From Paenalcaligenes hominis_A (GTDB lineage: Bacteria; Pseudomonadota; Gammaproteobacteria; Burkholderiales; Burkholderiaceae_B), in assembly GCF_041359055.1 (NCBI RefSeq), contig NZ_JBGJKZ010000003.1, positions 186,001 through 250,000 of the forward strand: 64,000 nt of DNA. Direction: 5' to 3'. The position numbers were made by a program, and so were the translations under genes. This document shows positions 52,931 to 61,575 of this stretch, one piece after another (positions within the stretch are counted from its first letter, which is position 1; every line of letters starts with the position of its first letter). Under the pieces are notes generated by a model. That model worked only from the letters and a program-made list of their open reading frames with translations. It ran no database searches and was not told the origin of the DNA.

Positions 52931-54418
52931 TTATGCGGTTTGATTAATTAAGTATTGGACTAATAAAGGTACGGGGCGTCCGGTTGCACCTTTGTTGGCA
53001 CCACTGGACCAAGCGGTACCCGCTACGTCTAGATGCGCCCATGGGTAGCTTTCTGTAAAACGTGCCAAAAAGCAAGCTGCAGTAATAGAACCAGCACCTG
53101 GTGTGCCAATGTTGGCTATATCAGCAAAGTTGGATTTTAGCTTGGCTTGGTATTCATCAGTAATAGGTAGCTGCCAGACGCCGTCGTTGGTCTGTTGGCT
53201 GGCTTCTTTGATTTGCTCGGCTAAGTCATCGTTATTGCTGAATAGGCCGCTATTAATATCGCCCAATGCTACGATACATGCCCCTGTGAGCGTAGCAATG
53301 TTGATCACTGCTGCAGGCTTGAAGCGCTCAGCATAAGTTAAGGCATCGCATAATACTAAACGGCCTTCGGCGTCTGTATTGAGAATTTCAATGGTTTTAC
53401 CTGCCATAGAGGTGACAACGTCGCCGGGTTTGTTGGCGCGCCCACTTGGCAAGTTTTCGCATGCTGCCACAATACCAATAATTTCACGGTTTAAACCCAG
53501 TTCAGCTACAGCACGCATAGCACCAAAAACACTGGCTGCTCCGCCCATGTCGTATTTCATTTCATCCATGTTTGCAGCGGGTTTTAATGAAATACCACCC
53601 GCATCAAAGGTTAACCCTTTGCCTACTAAAACAAGAGGGGCCTCGTCGGATGCTGTGCTTGGGGTGTGTTTGATAACAATAAATACAGGGGGTTCATCTG
53701 AGCCTTTGGCTACAGAAAGGAAAGATCCCATTTTTAATGCTTCAATTTGCTTGCGTTCGAGAACCTCGACTTTAAGAGAGTCGAATTGCTCGTCTAGTTT
53801 CTTGGCTTCTTGGGCTAGGTAGGTAGGAGTACATACGTTAGGCGGTAAGTCGGCCAATAAACGGGTAAAATTAACCCCATCAGCAATAGCTTTACCCTGT
53901 TTGAAACCGGTTTCTACTTCGGCGGCTAGAGTGGGTGCAGACCAAATGGCTGCGCGTTGAATAGCCGTAGCCTTTTCTTTTTGGCTAAGCGTTGCATCGT
54001 ATTTGTAATTCGCATAGCCCAGAGCCTGAGCAGCAGCTCGGCTACGATCTGCAATGCTGCTGTCTGCAGTATCAATGCTAGCTAGGGTGCTGACGACCTC
54101 GGTAATAGAAGCGCCCTTGGCATAGTGTGCAAAGGTAGCTTCAGCTGCGGCATGGGCTTTGGCGTTGTATTTGTCTTTTTCACCCAAACCAATAATGACT
54201 ACGCGTTTAGCAGCTACTCCGTTAAGATGGCGCAATACCAAAGAGCTTTTAGCATCGGCTTTGAATTCAGACTCGAGCACTGAACGAATAGCACCACCAC
54301 TGGCTTGATCAATTTGTTCGGCGGCGGGGCTAAGTACTTGGTTTTTAAATACACCGACGGCCAAGGCTTCTGTGTTAATTTGAGCTAAATCAGTTGAAGT
54401 TTGTGTGCTAAATTCCAT
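52931..54418 (-). CDS. pepA: Leucyl aminopeptidase (cytosol aminopeptidase PepA)
   Basis: A 495-residue M17 metallo-aminopeptidase. The C-terminal catalytic domain has the two-metal motifs VGKGLTFDAGGISLKPA, MKYDMGGAASVFGA and the family signature NTDAEGRLVLCDALTYAE. The N-terminal domain is less conserved and alanine-rich. It removes N-terminal residues from peptides and in enterics also acts at DNA sites. Divergent from lptF by only 54 bases, followed by holC. Confidence 0.96.
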   Translation of the reverse strand: MEFSTQTSTDLAQINTEALAVGVFKNQVLSPAAEQIDQASGGAIRSVLESEFKADAKSSLVLRHLNGVAAKRVVIIGLGEKDKYNAKAHAAAEATFAHYAKGASITEVVSTLASIDTADSSIADRSRAAAQALGYANYKYDATLSQKEKATAIQRAAIWSAPTLAAEVETGFKQGKAIADGVNFTRLLADLPPNVCTPTYLAQEAKKLDEQFDSLKVEVLERKQIEALKMGSFLSVAKGSDEPPVFIVIKHTPSTASDEAPLVLVGKGLTFDAGGISLKPAANMDEMKYDMGGAASVFGAMRAVAELGLNREIIGIVAACENLPSGRANKPGDVVTSMAGKTIEILNTDAEGRLVLCDALTYAERFKPAAVINIATLTGACIVALGDINSGLFSNNDDLAEQIKEASQQTNDGVWQLPITDEYQAKLKSNFADIANIGTPGAGSITAACFLARFTESYPWAHLDVAGTAWSSGANKGATGRPVPLLVQYLINQTA

Positions 54419-54472
54419 AATCGTTCCTTTAAAAACTGGCTTTTTGCCACTGTTATTACTCTATTGTCTCAT

Positions 54473-55582
54473 ATGTCTTTATTTAAACGAGCTGTTATCG
54501 CAGAAATTCTCAGTCATGTAGGGGTTGTGTTGTCGACTTTGCTGATTGTGTGGGTCAGTGTGCTCTTAGTGCGCTTATTAGGCGAGGCAGCAGGAGGCAA
54601 TATCGGTGCAGAGGTTGTATTAAGTTTGGCGGTTTTCTCTAGCATTACCGCTTTACCTGTGATTCTTACAGTCTCATTATTTATTGCTGTGCTCAGTACC
54701 GTTACACGCAGCTTCAGAGAGTCTGAGATGGTGGTGTGGTTCACCAGTGGTTTGTCATTAAAAGATTGGATTAATCCTATTTTGCGCTGCGCCGTACCCA
54801 TGGCTATTTTTATTGGTTTGGTTACCTTTTATGCGGCTCCATGGGCTTATAGACAAATGTCTGAATATAGGCAACGTTACGAATTACGCTCTGATTTAAG
54901 CAAGGTCACCGTGGGCCAGTTTATAGAAACAGAAAATGGCAGCCGTGTGTTTTTTACAGAGTCTCCAGAGCGTCCCCAAGATGAGCTGGGTCAGGTTGTG
55001 GCACGGGTTTTAGATGATGAGGGCTGGATTAATGTCATCAGTGCAGACAGCGCTCATGTGGAAACCGCAGAAAATGGTGATCGATTTTTAGTACTGAATG
55101 AAGGGCAGCGCTACGACATTATGCCGGGCCAAACTCAGCTGCGTTTAGTTAATTTTGAGCGCTATGGGGTGCGTTTGGAAAGCAAAGACGACCAAAGCAG
55201 TCCAGAGTCCATACGGGCCAAAGCAGAGCAACAAATTAAAGGCAGGCCTACGCAGCAATTAATAGCAGATCAAACAGAAAAATCGTGGGCGCAAATCATG
55301 TGGCGCTTGGCCTTACCCTTAGCAGTAATTAATTTATGTTTACTTGCTATTCCTTTAGGTGCGGTTAATCCTCGTTTGGGTAAATCCGGTGACATTATGT
55401 TGGCAGGATTAATAGGTTTGCTCTATATGAATTTAATTAATTTATCGCGAGGGTGGATTGCTAGTGGGGCCTTAGCTTTCGGTGTAGGGGTGTGGGCTGT
55501 ACATGCTGTGTTTGCCTTGTTAATGGCGTATTTATTTTGGCAACGATTACGATTAAAAGCACCGAAAAAGCAAGCAACTTAA
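54473..55582 (+). CDS. lptF: LPS export system permease LptF
   Basis: A 369-residue permease of the LptB2FG complex that extracts lipopolysaccharide from the inner membrane. It begins MSLFKRAVIAEILSHVGVVLSTLL. Three N-terminal membrane segments are followed by a beta-jellyroll periplasmic domain (about 130-260), then three C-terminal segments with LALPLAVINLCLLAIPLGAVNPR cut. ATG 54473 is the family start; the frame is open 24 codons upstream into the pepA promoter. Its partner lptG, normally the next gene, is not here. Confidence 0.93.
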   Translation: MSLFKRAVIAEILSHVGVVLSTLLIVWVSVLLVRLLGEAAGGNIGAEVVLSLAVFSSITALPVILTVSLFIAVLSTVTRSFRESEMVVWFTSGLSLKDWINPILRCAVPMAIFIGLVTFYAAPWAYRQMSEYRQRYELRSDLSKVTVGQFIETENGSRVFFTESPERPQDELGQVVARVLDDEGWINVISADSAHVETAENGDRFLVLNEGQRYDIMPGQTQLRLVNFERYGVRLESKDDQSSPESIRAKAEQQIKGRPTQQLIADQTEKSWAQIMWRLALPLAVINLCLLAIPLGAVNPRLGKSGDIMLAGLIGLLYMNLINLSRGWIASGALAFGVGVWAVHAVFALLMAYLFWQRLRLKAPKKQAT

Positions 55583-55604
55583 TACCTCTTTCGCTGTTAA
55601 GTTT

Positions 55605-55647
55605 ATAGCTAATAGTCATTATAGCTTCTGTCTATATTCAATATAAT
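55605..55647 (+). promoter_or_regulatory. Candidate promoter and LysR-type dyad of the CysB-like gene
   Basis: AGCTA-N10-TAGCT (55607-55626) is an inverted repeat of the spacing LysR regulators often use, followed by a TATAAT box (55642-55647) about 28 bases before the gene. No good -35 box. Autoregulation is a plausible inference. Confidence 0.35.
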
Positions 55648-55674
55648 GAGGTTATAACTACGGGGGCTACTTAT

Positions 55675-56616
55675 ATGAATTTACAGCAATTTCGATTTGT
55701 GCGTGAAACCATACGCCAAAATTATAATCTCACCGACGCTGCTCGCGCTCTTTATACATCACAACCTGGTGTGTCTAAAGCGATTATTGAATTAGAAGAC
55801 GAGCTAGGAATTAAAATTTTCGAGCGTCACGGTAAACGCCTAAAGGGGTTGACTCGTCCTGGTGAGGCTGTAGCAGAAGTAATAGATCGCATTATGCGTG
55901 AAGTGGATAATTTGCGTCGTGTTAGTGATGATTTTGCACGGCATGACGAGGGGGCTTTGGTCATTGGTTGCACCCATGCTCAAGCGCGTTATCTGCTGCC
56001 TAAAGTGATTCCTAGCTTTAGAGCACGCTTTCCTAAAGTGCATATGTCATTGGCCGAGGGCAGCCCGCCTGCGTTGGCACAAATGGTATTGCACGAACAG
56101 GCAGACTTAGCCATAGCAACAGAAACCTTATCCAATACACCTGGGTTAATTACCTTGCCGGTTTACTCTTGGCAACATACGGTGGTGGTGCGGCCAGATC
56201 ATCCGCTAGCCGACTTGCCTTCGAACCATGCCGAAGCACTTAGTCTACAAGAGCTAGCTAAATACCCAATTGTCACATATGACCATGCTTTTTCAGGCCG
56301 TACCGCTATCGACGAGGCCTTTGAGCAAGCCGCTGTGGAGCCCGATATTGTATTGGCGGCTTTAGACGCTGATGTAATTAAAACCTATGTGGATGTGGGT
56401 TTAGGTATTGGAATTATCGCTGGTATGGCCTTTGATCCACGTCGTGATAAAGGTTTAGTTGGGCTTCCTGCAGGGCATTTATTTGGCACACACCAAACAC
56501 GTTTAGCTGTTAAAGAGGGCGCTTTTATGCGTGACTACTTGTATGTGCTGCTTGAAATGCTGAATCCAGAGTTAGAACGTGATGTAGTAGAAGCCGCTCT
56601 TGAACCCACCGAGTAA
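55675..56616 (+). CDS. cysB: CysB-family LysR transcriptional regulator
   Basis: A 313-residue LysR-type regulator. The winged-helix domain (about 1-60) has MNLQQFRFVRETIRQNYNLT, ARALYTSQPGVSKAI and ELEDELGIKIFERHGKR, the CysB/Cbl N-terminus. The effector domain has VIGCTHAQARYLLPKVIPSF, HPLADLPSN and DADVIKTYVDVGLGIGIIA. In relatives it activates sulphate-assimilation genes with N-acetylserine as inducer; none of those genes is in this window, so the regulon is inferred. CysB and Cbl are hard to separate. Confidence 0.88.
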   Translation: MNLQQFRFVRETIRQNYNLTDAARALYTSQPGVSKAIIELEDELGIKIFERHGKRLKGLTRPGEAVAEVIDRIMREVDNLRRVSDDFARHDEGALVIGCTHAQARYLLPKVIPSFRARFPKVHMSLAEGSPPALAQMVLHEQADLAIATETLSNTPGLITLPVYSWQHTVVVRPDHPLADLPSNHAEALSLQELAKYPIVTYDHAFSGRTAIDEAFEQAAVEPDIVLAALDADVIKTYVDVGLGIGIIAGMAFDPRRDKGLVGLPAGHLFGTHQTRLAVKEGAFMRDYLYVLLEMLNPELERDVVEAALEPTE

Positions 56617-56650
56617 TCCACTCTGTATTTTTCTGGACCTTTACCCCACA

Positions 56651-56681
56651 AAGCTAACTAATACATAGTTAGCTTTTTTTT
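56651..56681 (+). terminator. Intrinsic terminator after the CysB-like gene
   Basis: AAGCTAACTA (56651-56660), loop ATACA, TAGTTAGCTT (56666-56675) followed by a run of T. Confidence 0.88.
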
Positions 56682-56695
56682 AAATAAACACCTGA

Positions 56696-56727
56696 TTGAC
56701 AATCTAAATGAGAATGATTATCATTTG
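56696..56727 (+). promoter_or_regulatory. Sigma-70 promoter with overlapping Fur box, upstream of DUF2325 gene
   Basis: A -35 TTGACA (56696-56701, consensus) and a -10 TATCAT (56719-56724) are spaced exactly 17 bases. ATGAGAATGATTATCATTTG (56708-56727) matches the 19-bp Fur consensus at nearly all positions and covers the spacer and -10 box, so Fur with iron should block this promoter. Confidence 0.75.
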
Positions 56728-56755
56728 TCATAAACTCATTTAGTGGAGACTGGTT

Positions 56756-57085
56756 ATGTCACAACGTGTAAGTGCTGTTATTGTCGGGGCTGATCGGTTG
56801 GGAAACATTCCAGCCTTGCTTCAGACGCATAATATTAAGATCAAGCAACACATTAGCGGTCGCGATCCTTCGCATCAAAAAAAGACCTTAGCTTTGCCTT
56901 CCGGCACGGAACTGTTGATTTTATTAACAGATTTCTTGGGTCATAATGTGATGAAGACGTTTCGTGCAGCGGCGCAGCGTTCAGGCGTAAAGGTGGTGGC
57001 TTGTAGACGCTCGGTGTGTAGCGTTAAAGCTGCGTTACAACAAGAAGGCTTTTGCGAAAATTGCCCCTATAAACAATTGCATTAA
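56756..57085 (+). CDS. DUF2325 protein, iron-regulated
   Basis: A 109-residue cytoplasmic protein with SAVIVGADRLGNIPALLQTH at the N-terminus, LLILLTDFLGHNVMKTFR in the middle, and four Cys near the C-terminus (C83, C88, C100, C103; the last two in CENC). This is the pattern of DUF2325, a small family of unknown function. The four Cys suggest a metal or iron-sulphur site, but that is an inference. It is monocistronic, with a Fur-box promoter upstream, GGAGA before the ATG and a terminator after it. Confidence 0.85.
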   Translation: MSQRVSAVIVGADRLGNIPALLQTHNIKIKQHISGRDPSHQKKTLALPSGTELLILLTDFLGHNVMKTFRAAAQRSGVKVVACRRSVCSVKAALQQEGFCENCPYKQLH

Positions 57086-57102
57086 AGTTAGTTTGAATAC
57101 AA

Positions 57103-57133
57103 AAAAAGCAGCCTAATTTAGGCTGCTTTTTTA
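57103..57133. terminator. Bidirectional intrinsic terminator
   Basis: AGCAGCC (57108-57114) and GGCTGCT (57121-57127) with a 7-base loop, flanked by seven A and a run of T. It ends the DUF2325 gene and the convergent NlpC gene. Confidence 0.88.
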
Positions 57134-57146
57134 ATGGGTATTAAGA

Positions 57147-57779
57147 CTAGTTATTGGTGCTTGCGCTTGATAAGCGACGTGCCCCGTTATAGCGTTTTTG
57201 CCAATAGGCAATAGTCATGTCCTCGACACGGACCACAGCACCTGTGCGTGGCGCATGAACAAATTTGTTATCACCTAGATAGATACCAACATGCGAATAC
57301 CGTTTGCCACTGGTATTAAAAAAGACTAAATCGCCTTTTTGAAGGCTTTGCTTGTTGATGTTTTTACCTAGACGAGCCATCTCGGCCGAGGTACGAGGCA
57401 GTTTTAAACCCAATGATTTTTCTGCAACGTAGTTAACTAAGCCGCTACAATCAAAGCCGTTGGATGGGGCGGTGCCACCAAACCGGTACTTTACCCCTAG
57501 AAAATCTAGTGCAGCGTTTGCAAAATGATGCTGCGAATTTTGTGGGGTGTCCTGTGGTTTGCTGTAGGTGGTGATAACATCTGAGCGGCCGCGATTAGCT
57601 AAATAAGCACCTAGCGGGTCGGCCTGTGTGTCGTAGTGGTATTCTTTATTGAGCTGGGCAAGTAGTGCTTCGGCTTCGGCGGAATCTGGCCCTTGGGTGG
57701 TAGCGCAACCGGTTAATACTAACACAGCGAGAACTAAACCGAAGCGAACAGGGCTAAGGAGGCGGAGTAGTGATGACAT
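57147..57779 (-). CDS. NlpC/P60 family lipoprotein (peptidoglycan endopeptidase)
   Basis: A 210-residue lipoprotein. The signal ends in VLTGC (lipobox Cys25). The NlpC/P60 domain (about 85-200) has the catalytic Cys111 in GFDCSGLVNYV, His163 in RYSHVGIYLGD and His175 in FVHAPRTG. It cleaves stem peptides in the cell wall, like MepS (Spr) and NlpC in enterics. Length fits the MepS class. It is divergent from the MFS gene across a 240-base gap with two palindromes. Confidence 0.92.
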   Translation of the reverse strand: MSSLLRLLSPVRFGLVLAVLVLTGCATTQGPDSAEAEALLAQLNKEYHYDTQADPLGAYLANRGRSDVITTYSKPQDTPQNSQHHFANAALDFLGVKYRFGGTAPSNGFDCSGLVNYVAEKSLGLKLPRTSAEMARLGKNINKQSLQKGDLVFFNTSGKRYSHVGIYLGDNKFVHAPRTGAVVRVEDMTIAYWQKRYNGARRLSSASTNN

Positions 57780-57832
57780 AAAATTATTGACTGTTATGGC
57801 TTGCTTTGTTGGTGGGACAAATCAGAACGTTG

Positions 57833-57850
57833 TATCGTTACAAAACGATA
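57833..57850. repeat. Inverted repeat TATCGTT-N4-AACGATA
   Basis: Perfect 7-bp half-sites (57833-57839 and 57844-57850) with a 4-base spacer, 54 bases upstream of the NlpC gene start on the minus strand. Size and symmetry fit a dimeric repressor site; the regulator is unknown. Confidence 0.45.
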
Positions 57851-57892
57851 AAAAAGTCAACTTCTGGCAAATTGAACAATACCAACGTAGCA

Positions 57893-57921
57893 GTTTACCT
57901 AAGCAAAAGAGTTAGGTAAAC
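57893..57921. repeat. Inverted repeat GTTTACCTAA / TTAGGTAAAC
   Basis: Perfect 10-bp arms (57893-57902 and 57912-57921) with a 9-base spacer, in the same divergent gap as the previous repeat and about 100 bases before the MFS gene. No T run on either strand, so it looks more like a binding site than a terminator. Confidence 0.5.
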
Positions 57922-58020
57922 CGTAAATGCCCTAACTAGACATATTTTGTGTAAAAAAACGCAGTTAATCGGTTAATTTCGGGTTATATGGCCTAATTAG
58001 TGAAAAATAAAGAGCAGAAA

Positions 58021-59292
58021 ATGGAAACAAAAGGTGTCTTGCAACCCGAGGTAAAGCCCAGAGAATTATATGCCTGGGCTATGTATGATTTTGCAAACTC
58101 TGGCTATACCACCGTAGTGATTACCACTGTATTTAGTGCGTATTTTGTGGGGGTGGTTGCACAGGAATACGAATGGGCTACCTTGCTTTTAACTTTAACG
58201 TTGTCGGTATCGTATTTGCTGTTAATGCTCAGTTTGCCAGCCATGGGCGCTCGTGCTGATCGCCAAGGCAGTAAAAAATGGATGTTGTTTTTTAGTACCT
58301 TGTTATGTGTAGTGACCACAGCTTGTTTGGCTTTTTCTGGCCCGGGTTATGTAGTGTGGGCTGTTGTGTTTTTGCTGCTTTCAAATTATGGCTATGGTTT
58401 GGGTGAAGCCTTAATCGCTTCTTTTTTGCCCGAAATAGCAAAGCGTGAGGCGCTAGGGCGTGTTTCAGGCTGGGGGTGGGGGTTTGGCTATTTGGGCGGC
58501 TTATTAACACTTAGCTTAGCTATTGCCATCGTGGCATTTTTTGATCATCAAGGGCTTGGACCAGAATACTCTGTGCCATGGGTAATGATTTTAACTGCGG
58601 TTGTTTTTCTTGTTATGGCGTTACCTGCCTTGGTGTTTTTGCGTCAACGTCGGCGTAATACTAGCCATTTGCCTTCATCGTCGTTTATGTTGAGCCAAGT
58701 ATGGTTAAGCTTAACGCAGTGTAGGCGTGATCACCCCAACTTGTTTAAATTATTGCTATGCGGGGCATGGTATCACGCGGGCATTGCTGTGGTTATTATC
58801 TTATCTTCGGTCTATGCCACTCAAGTGATGGGCTTTAGCATGCAACAGACCATGATGCTGATATTTATAGTGAATATTGCAGCAGCAATAAGCGCTTTAG
58901 CTTTTGGTCATGTGCAAGATAAAATCGGGCATAAAAGTGCGCTAGCCTTAACACTATGTGGTTGGATAATTATGGTCGCGATTGCCGCGACCACCCACAC
59001 AATAGCCGGATTTTGGCTGGCAGCCACCTGTGCGGGGCTTTGTATTGGCAGTAGCCAAAGTGCAGGTCGTGCCATGGTAGGGGTTTTGGCACCCAATGAC
59101 CGTTTAGCTGAAATGTATGGATTATGGGCTTTTGCTTTGCAGTTTGCTGCAATAGTAGGGCCGCTCGCCTATGGGCTGATTACCTGGCTCAGTGCTGGCA
59201 ATCATCGCTTGGCCTTGGCATGTACTGGGGTGTTTTTTTTAATGGGGCTGTGGCGTTTGCGTGCTGTGCAGTTTGCCCAAACGAACTCATAA
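58021..59292 (+). CDS. MFS transporter, UMF1 (Atg22-like) family
   Basis: A 423-residue, 12-segment membrane transporter. It starts with the UMF1 hallmark YAWAMYDFANSGYTTVVITTVF and has ALIASFLPEIAKREALGRVSGWGWGFGYLGG in the middle region, cut by residue limits here but clearly the Atg22-like signature. Substrate unknown; yeast Atg22 exports amino acids from the vacuole. I prefer ATG 58021 over GTG 58000, which has no ribosome-binding site. Confidence 0.83.
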   Translation: METKGVLQPEVKPRELYAWAMYDFANSGYTTVVITTVFSAYFVGVVAQEYEWATLLLTLTLSVSYLLLMLSLPAMGARADRQGSKKWMLFFSTLLCVVTTACLAFSGPGYVVWAVVFLLLSNYGYGLGEALIASFLPEIAKREALGRVSGWGWGFGYLGGLLTLSLAIAIVAFFDHQGLGPEYSVPWVMILTAVVFLVMALPALVFLRQRRRNTSHLPSSSFMLSQVWLSLTQCRRDHPNLFKLLLCGAWYHAGIAVVIILSSVYATQVMGFSMQQTMMLIFIVNIAAAISALAFGHVQDKIGHKSALALTLCGWIIMVAIAATTHTIAGFWLAATCAGLCIGSSQSAGRAMVGVLAPNDRLAEMYGLWAFALQFAAIVGPLAYGLITWLSAGNHRLALACTGVFFLMGLWRLRAVQFAQTNS

Positions 59293-59296
59293 TACA

Positions 59297-59332
59297 ACCA
59301 AAGCCAAGCCTATTAACAGACCTGGCTTTGGT
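59297..59332. terminator. Hairpin between MFS and ETF-QO genes
   Basis: ACCAAAGCCA (59297-59306) and TGGCTTTGGT (59323-59332), a perfect 10-bp stem with a 16-base loop, between two convergent genes. There is no T run, so termination is probable but less certain. Confidence 0.55.
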
Positions 59333-59338
59333 GCAGGC

Positions 59339-60985
59339 TTACATACCGCTGTAAACAGGGCCTTCGCCGCCCTGAGGCACAACCCAAACAATATTTTGGC
59401 TTGGGTCTTTAATATCACAGGTCTTGCAATGCACACAGTTTTGCGCATTGATTTGTAGATGGTCCGCTCCGGACTCATCAGTAATAAACTCGTATACCCC
59501 TGCAGGACAATACCGACTTTCTGGGCCTGCATAGTCTGCTAAATTTACGCGTACTGGTACGGTGGGATCTTTAAGGGTGAGATGAACCGGTTCGTCTTCC
59601 TCGTGATTCGTATTCGATAAATACACAGAACTTAATCTATCGAAAGTTAATACACCGTCTGGCTTGGGGTATTCGATAGGCGTACATAAGGCAGCGGGTT
59701 GTAGCGTGGCGTGATCAGGTTTGTGATTGGTAATTGACCATGGCATTTTGCCTTTAAGTAGCCATTGCTCTATGCCGGTCATAAGCGTCCCCACAGTACG
59801 ACCTTTTTTAAACCATTGTTTAAAATTTCGTGCTTTGTTGAGCTCTTCGTAAAGCCAAGAGCGTTCAAACTCATGGGTATAAGCGCTTAGTTCATCGTGT
59901 TGACGTCCGGCAGTGATAGCAGCAAATGCGGCCTCAGCGGCAAGCATACCGGATTTAATAGCAGCATGGCTGCCTTTGATACGCGATGCATTTAAAAATC
60001 CAGCCTCACAGCCCACCATGGCCCCGCCAGGGAATACAAATTTGGGTAAAGCCAATAACCCCCCAGCCGTTAGCGAGCGGGCTCCGTAAGCAATTCGTTT
60101 TGCTCCGTCGAAGGTGGGTTTAATAGCGGGGTGAGTTTTGTAGCGCTGGAACTCCTCAAAGGGCGAAAGCCACGGGTTGGCATAATCCAAACCCACTACC
60201 AAGCCGACGACGACAAGATTATTATCTAAATGATATAAAAATGAACCGCCATATGTGTCGGCATCTAAGGGCCAGCCAGCTGTGTGGATCACCAAACCGG
60301 GCTGTGACTGTGAGGGATCTACCTCCCACATTTCCTTAATGCCTATACCGTAGCTCTGGCTGTTTTTACCGGCATCTAATTTAAATTTTTCTATTAGCTC
60401 ACGACCTAGGTGGCCTCGGGAACCCTCAGCAAAAATAGTGTATTTAGCTAGAAGCTCCATACCAGGCTGGTAGTCTGGTTTATGAGTGCCATCACGTGCG
60501 ATACCCATATCCCCAGTCAAAACACCGCGTACTGAGCCATCTTCGTTGTAAAGCACATGCGCAGCAGCAAAGCCCGGAAAGATATCGACTTCTAGTGCCT
60601 CTGCCTGTTCTGCGAGCCATTGGGCGACTTCGCCCAAACGCACCACATAATTACCTTCATTTTTAAAACAGTCGGGTAAAAGCCAGGAGGGCGTATTACG
60701 GGTTTTGCTTTCAGTTAAAAATAAAAACTGGTCTTGTGTAACATCTACTGTTAATGGCGCACCACGCGCCTGCCAATCAGGAATAAGCTCATTGAGCGCG
60801 ATAGGGTCCATGACGGCCCCAGACAGAATATGTGCACCGACTTCGGCACCTTTTTCTAATACACAAACGCTGAGTTCTTGATTTTTTTCGGCAGCTAGCT
60901 GTTTAAGACGAATAGCGGTGGATAATCCCCCTGGGCCAGCCCCTACGATGACTACGTCGTATTCCATCGATTCACGTTCAGACAT
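59339..60985 (-). CDS. Electron transfer flavoprotein-ubiquinone oxidoreductase
   Basis: A 548-residue inner-membrane flavoprotein that moves electrons from ETF (fatty-acid and amino-acid oxidation) to ubiquinone. It has the FAD motif DVVIVGAGPGGLSTAIRL near the start, the family blocks GSRGHLGRELIEKF and GGLLALPKFVFPGGAMVGC, and a C-terminal [4Fe-4S] site (RYCPAGVYEF, then CVHCKTCDIKDPSQNI). ATG 60985 is set by GGAG ten bases upstream; a TTG at 61003 overlaps that site. No etfAB genes are adjacent. Confidence 0.95.
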   Translation of the reverse strand: MSERESMEYDVVIVGAGPGGLSTAIRLKQLAAEKNQELSVCVLEKGAEVGAHILSGAVMDPIALNELIPDWQARGAPLTVDVTQDQFLFLTESKTRNTPSWLLPDCFKNEGNYVVRLGEVAQWLAEQAEALEVDIFPGFAAAHVLYNEDGSVRGVLTGDMGIARDGTHKPDYQPGMELLAKYTIFAEGSRGHLGRELIEKFKLDAGKNSQSYGIGIKEMWEVDPSQSQPGLVIHTAGWPLDADTYGGSFLYHLDNNLVVVGLVVGLDYANPWLSPFEEFQRYKTHPAIKPTFDGAKRIAYGARSLTAGGLLALPKFVFPGGAMVGCEAGFLNASRIKGSHAAIKSGMLAAEAAFAAITAGRQHDELSAYTHEFERSWLYEELNKARNFKQWFKKGRTVGTLMTGIEQWLLKGKMPWSITNHKPDHATLQPAALCTPIEYPKPDGVLTFDRLSSVYLSNTNHEEDEPVHLTLKDPTVPVRVNLADYAGPESRYCPAGVYEFITDESGADHLQINAQNCVHCKTCDIKDPSQNIVWVVPQGGEGPVYSGM

Positions 60986-61038
60986 GGGTTTTCTCCAAGA
61001 CAAAGGGTTAATGTTTTTATGATAATAGAATGAAGCGA

Positions 61039-61575
61039 TTAAATGATTTGGAGCCGTATTGCTAACTGTACTAATTGCGCTAATGACTCAAGCTCTAGTT
61101 TTTGAATCAGATTAGCACGATGTCCTTCTATTGTTTTACGATTAACACCTAAGACATCTGCTGTTTCGTGATTAGATAAACCGTGTGCTATATGAAAAAG
61201 ACCTGTTTTCGCGTTTAGTTAGACTCTGGTATTTTTGCTTAATTAATAAGGTTTCCTGATATTCTATACGATTTTGTTTGTCTTGTTCTAAAGCCGCATA
61301 AATATAATCAAGTAGCTTTTGTTCATCAAACGGTTTTTCTAAAAAAGTGACAGCACCTTGTTGTAATGCCTGAACAGCGGTTTCAATACGGTCATGGGCT
61401 GAAATCATTATTAATGGCATTGTAATGCCATAGTCCGAAAGTTTCTTGAGGGCATCCAGCCCGTTTAGGCCAAACATATGTAGATCCATCACAATGTATC
61501 TGGTGTATCGGCGCTATAGTCCACAATATATACAAAAGCATTGGTTGCTATAGTTGAAATAAATGCACTGTTCCT
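61039..61575 (-). pseudogene. Decayed FixJ-type response regulator
   Basis: Three separated pieces of one gene. A start-like piece reads AFVYIVDYSADTPD (about 61530-61490), matching the first strand of a receiver domain. A 106-codon frame (61172-61492) holds the middle and end of the receiver: MDLHMFGLNGLDALKKL, MISAHDRIETAVQALQQGA and the conserved Lys in FLEKPFDEQKLLDYI, then LTKREN. The third piece, in another frame (61210-61039), is a LuxR-type helix-turn-helix: HIAHGLSNHETADVLGVNRKT and EGHRANLIQKLE. About 35 residues between the first two pieces are deleted, and an indel near 61220 breaks the last junction. It cannot make a working regulator. Confidence 0.75.

Noticed and set aside
61172..61492. 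Small intact response regulator
   Set aside because: It lacks the N-terminal acidic residues of a receiver and is cut off from its DNA-binding end by a frameshift; listed as a pseudogene.
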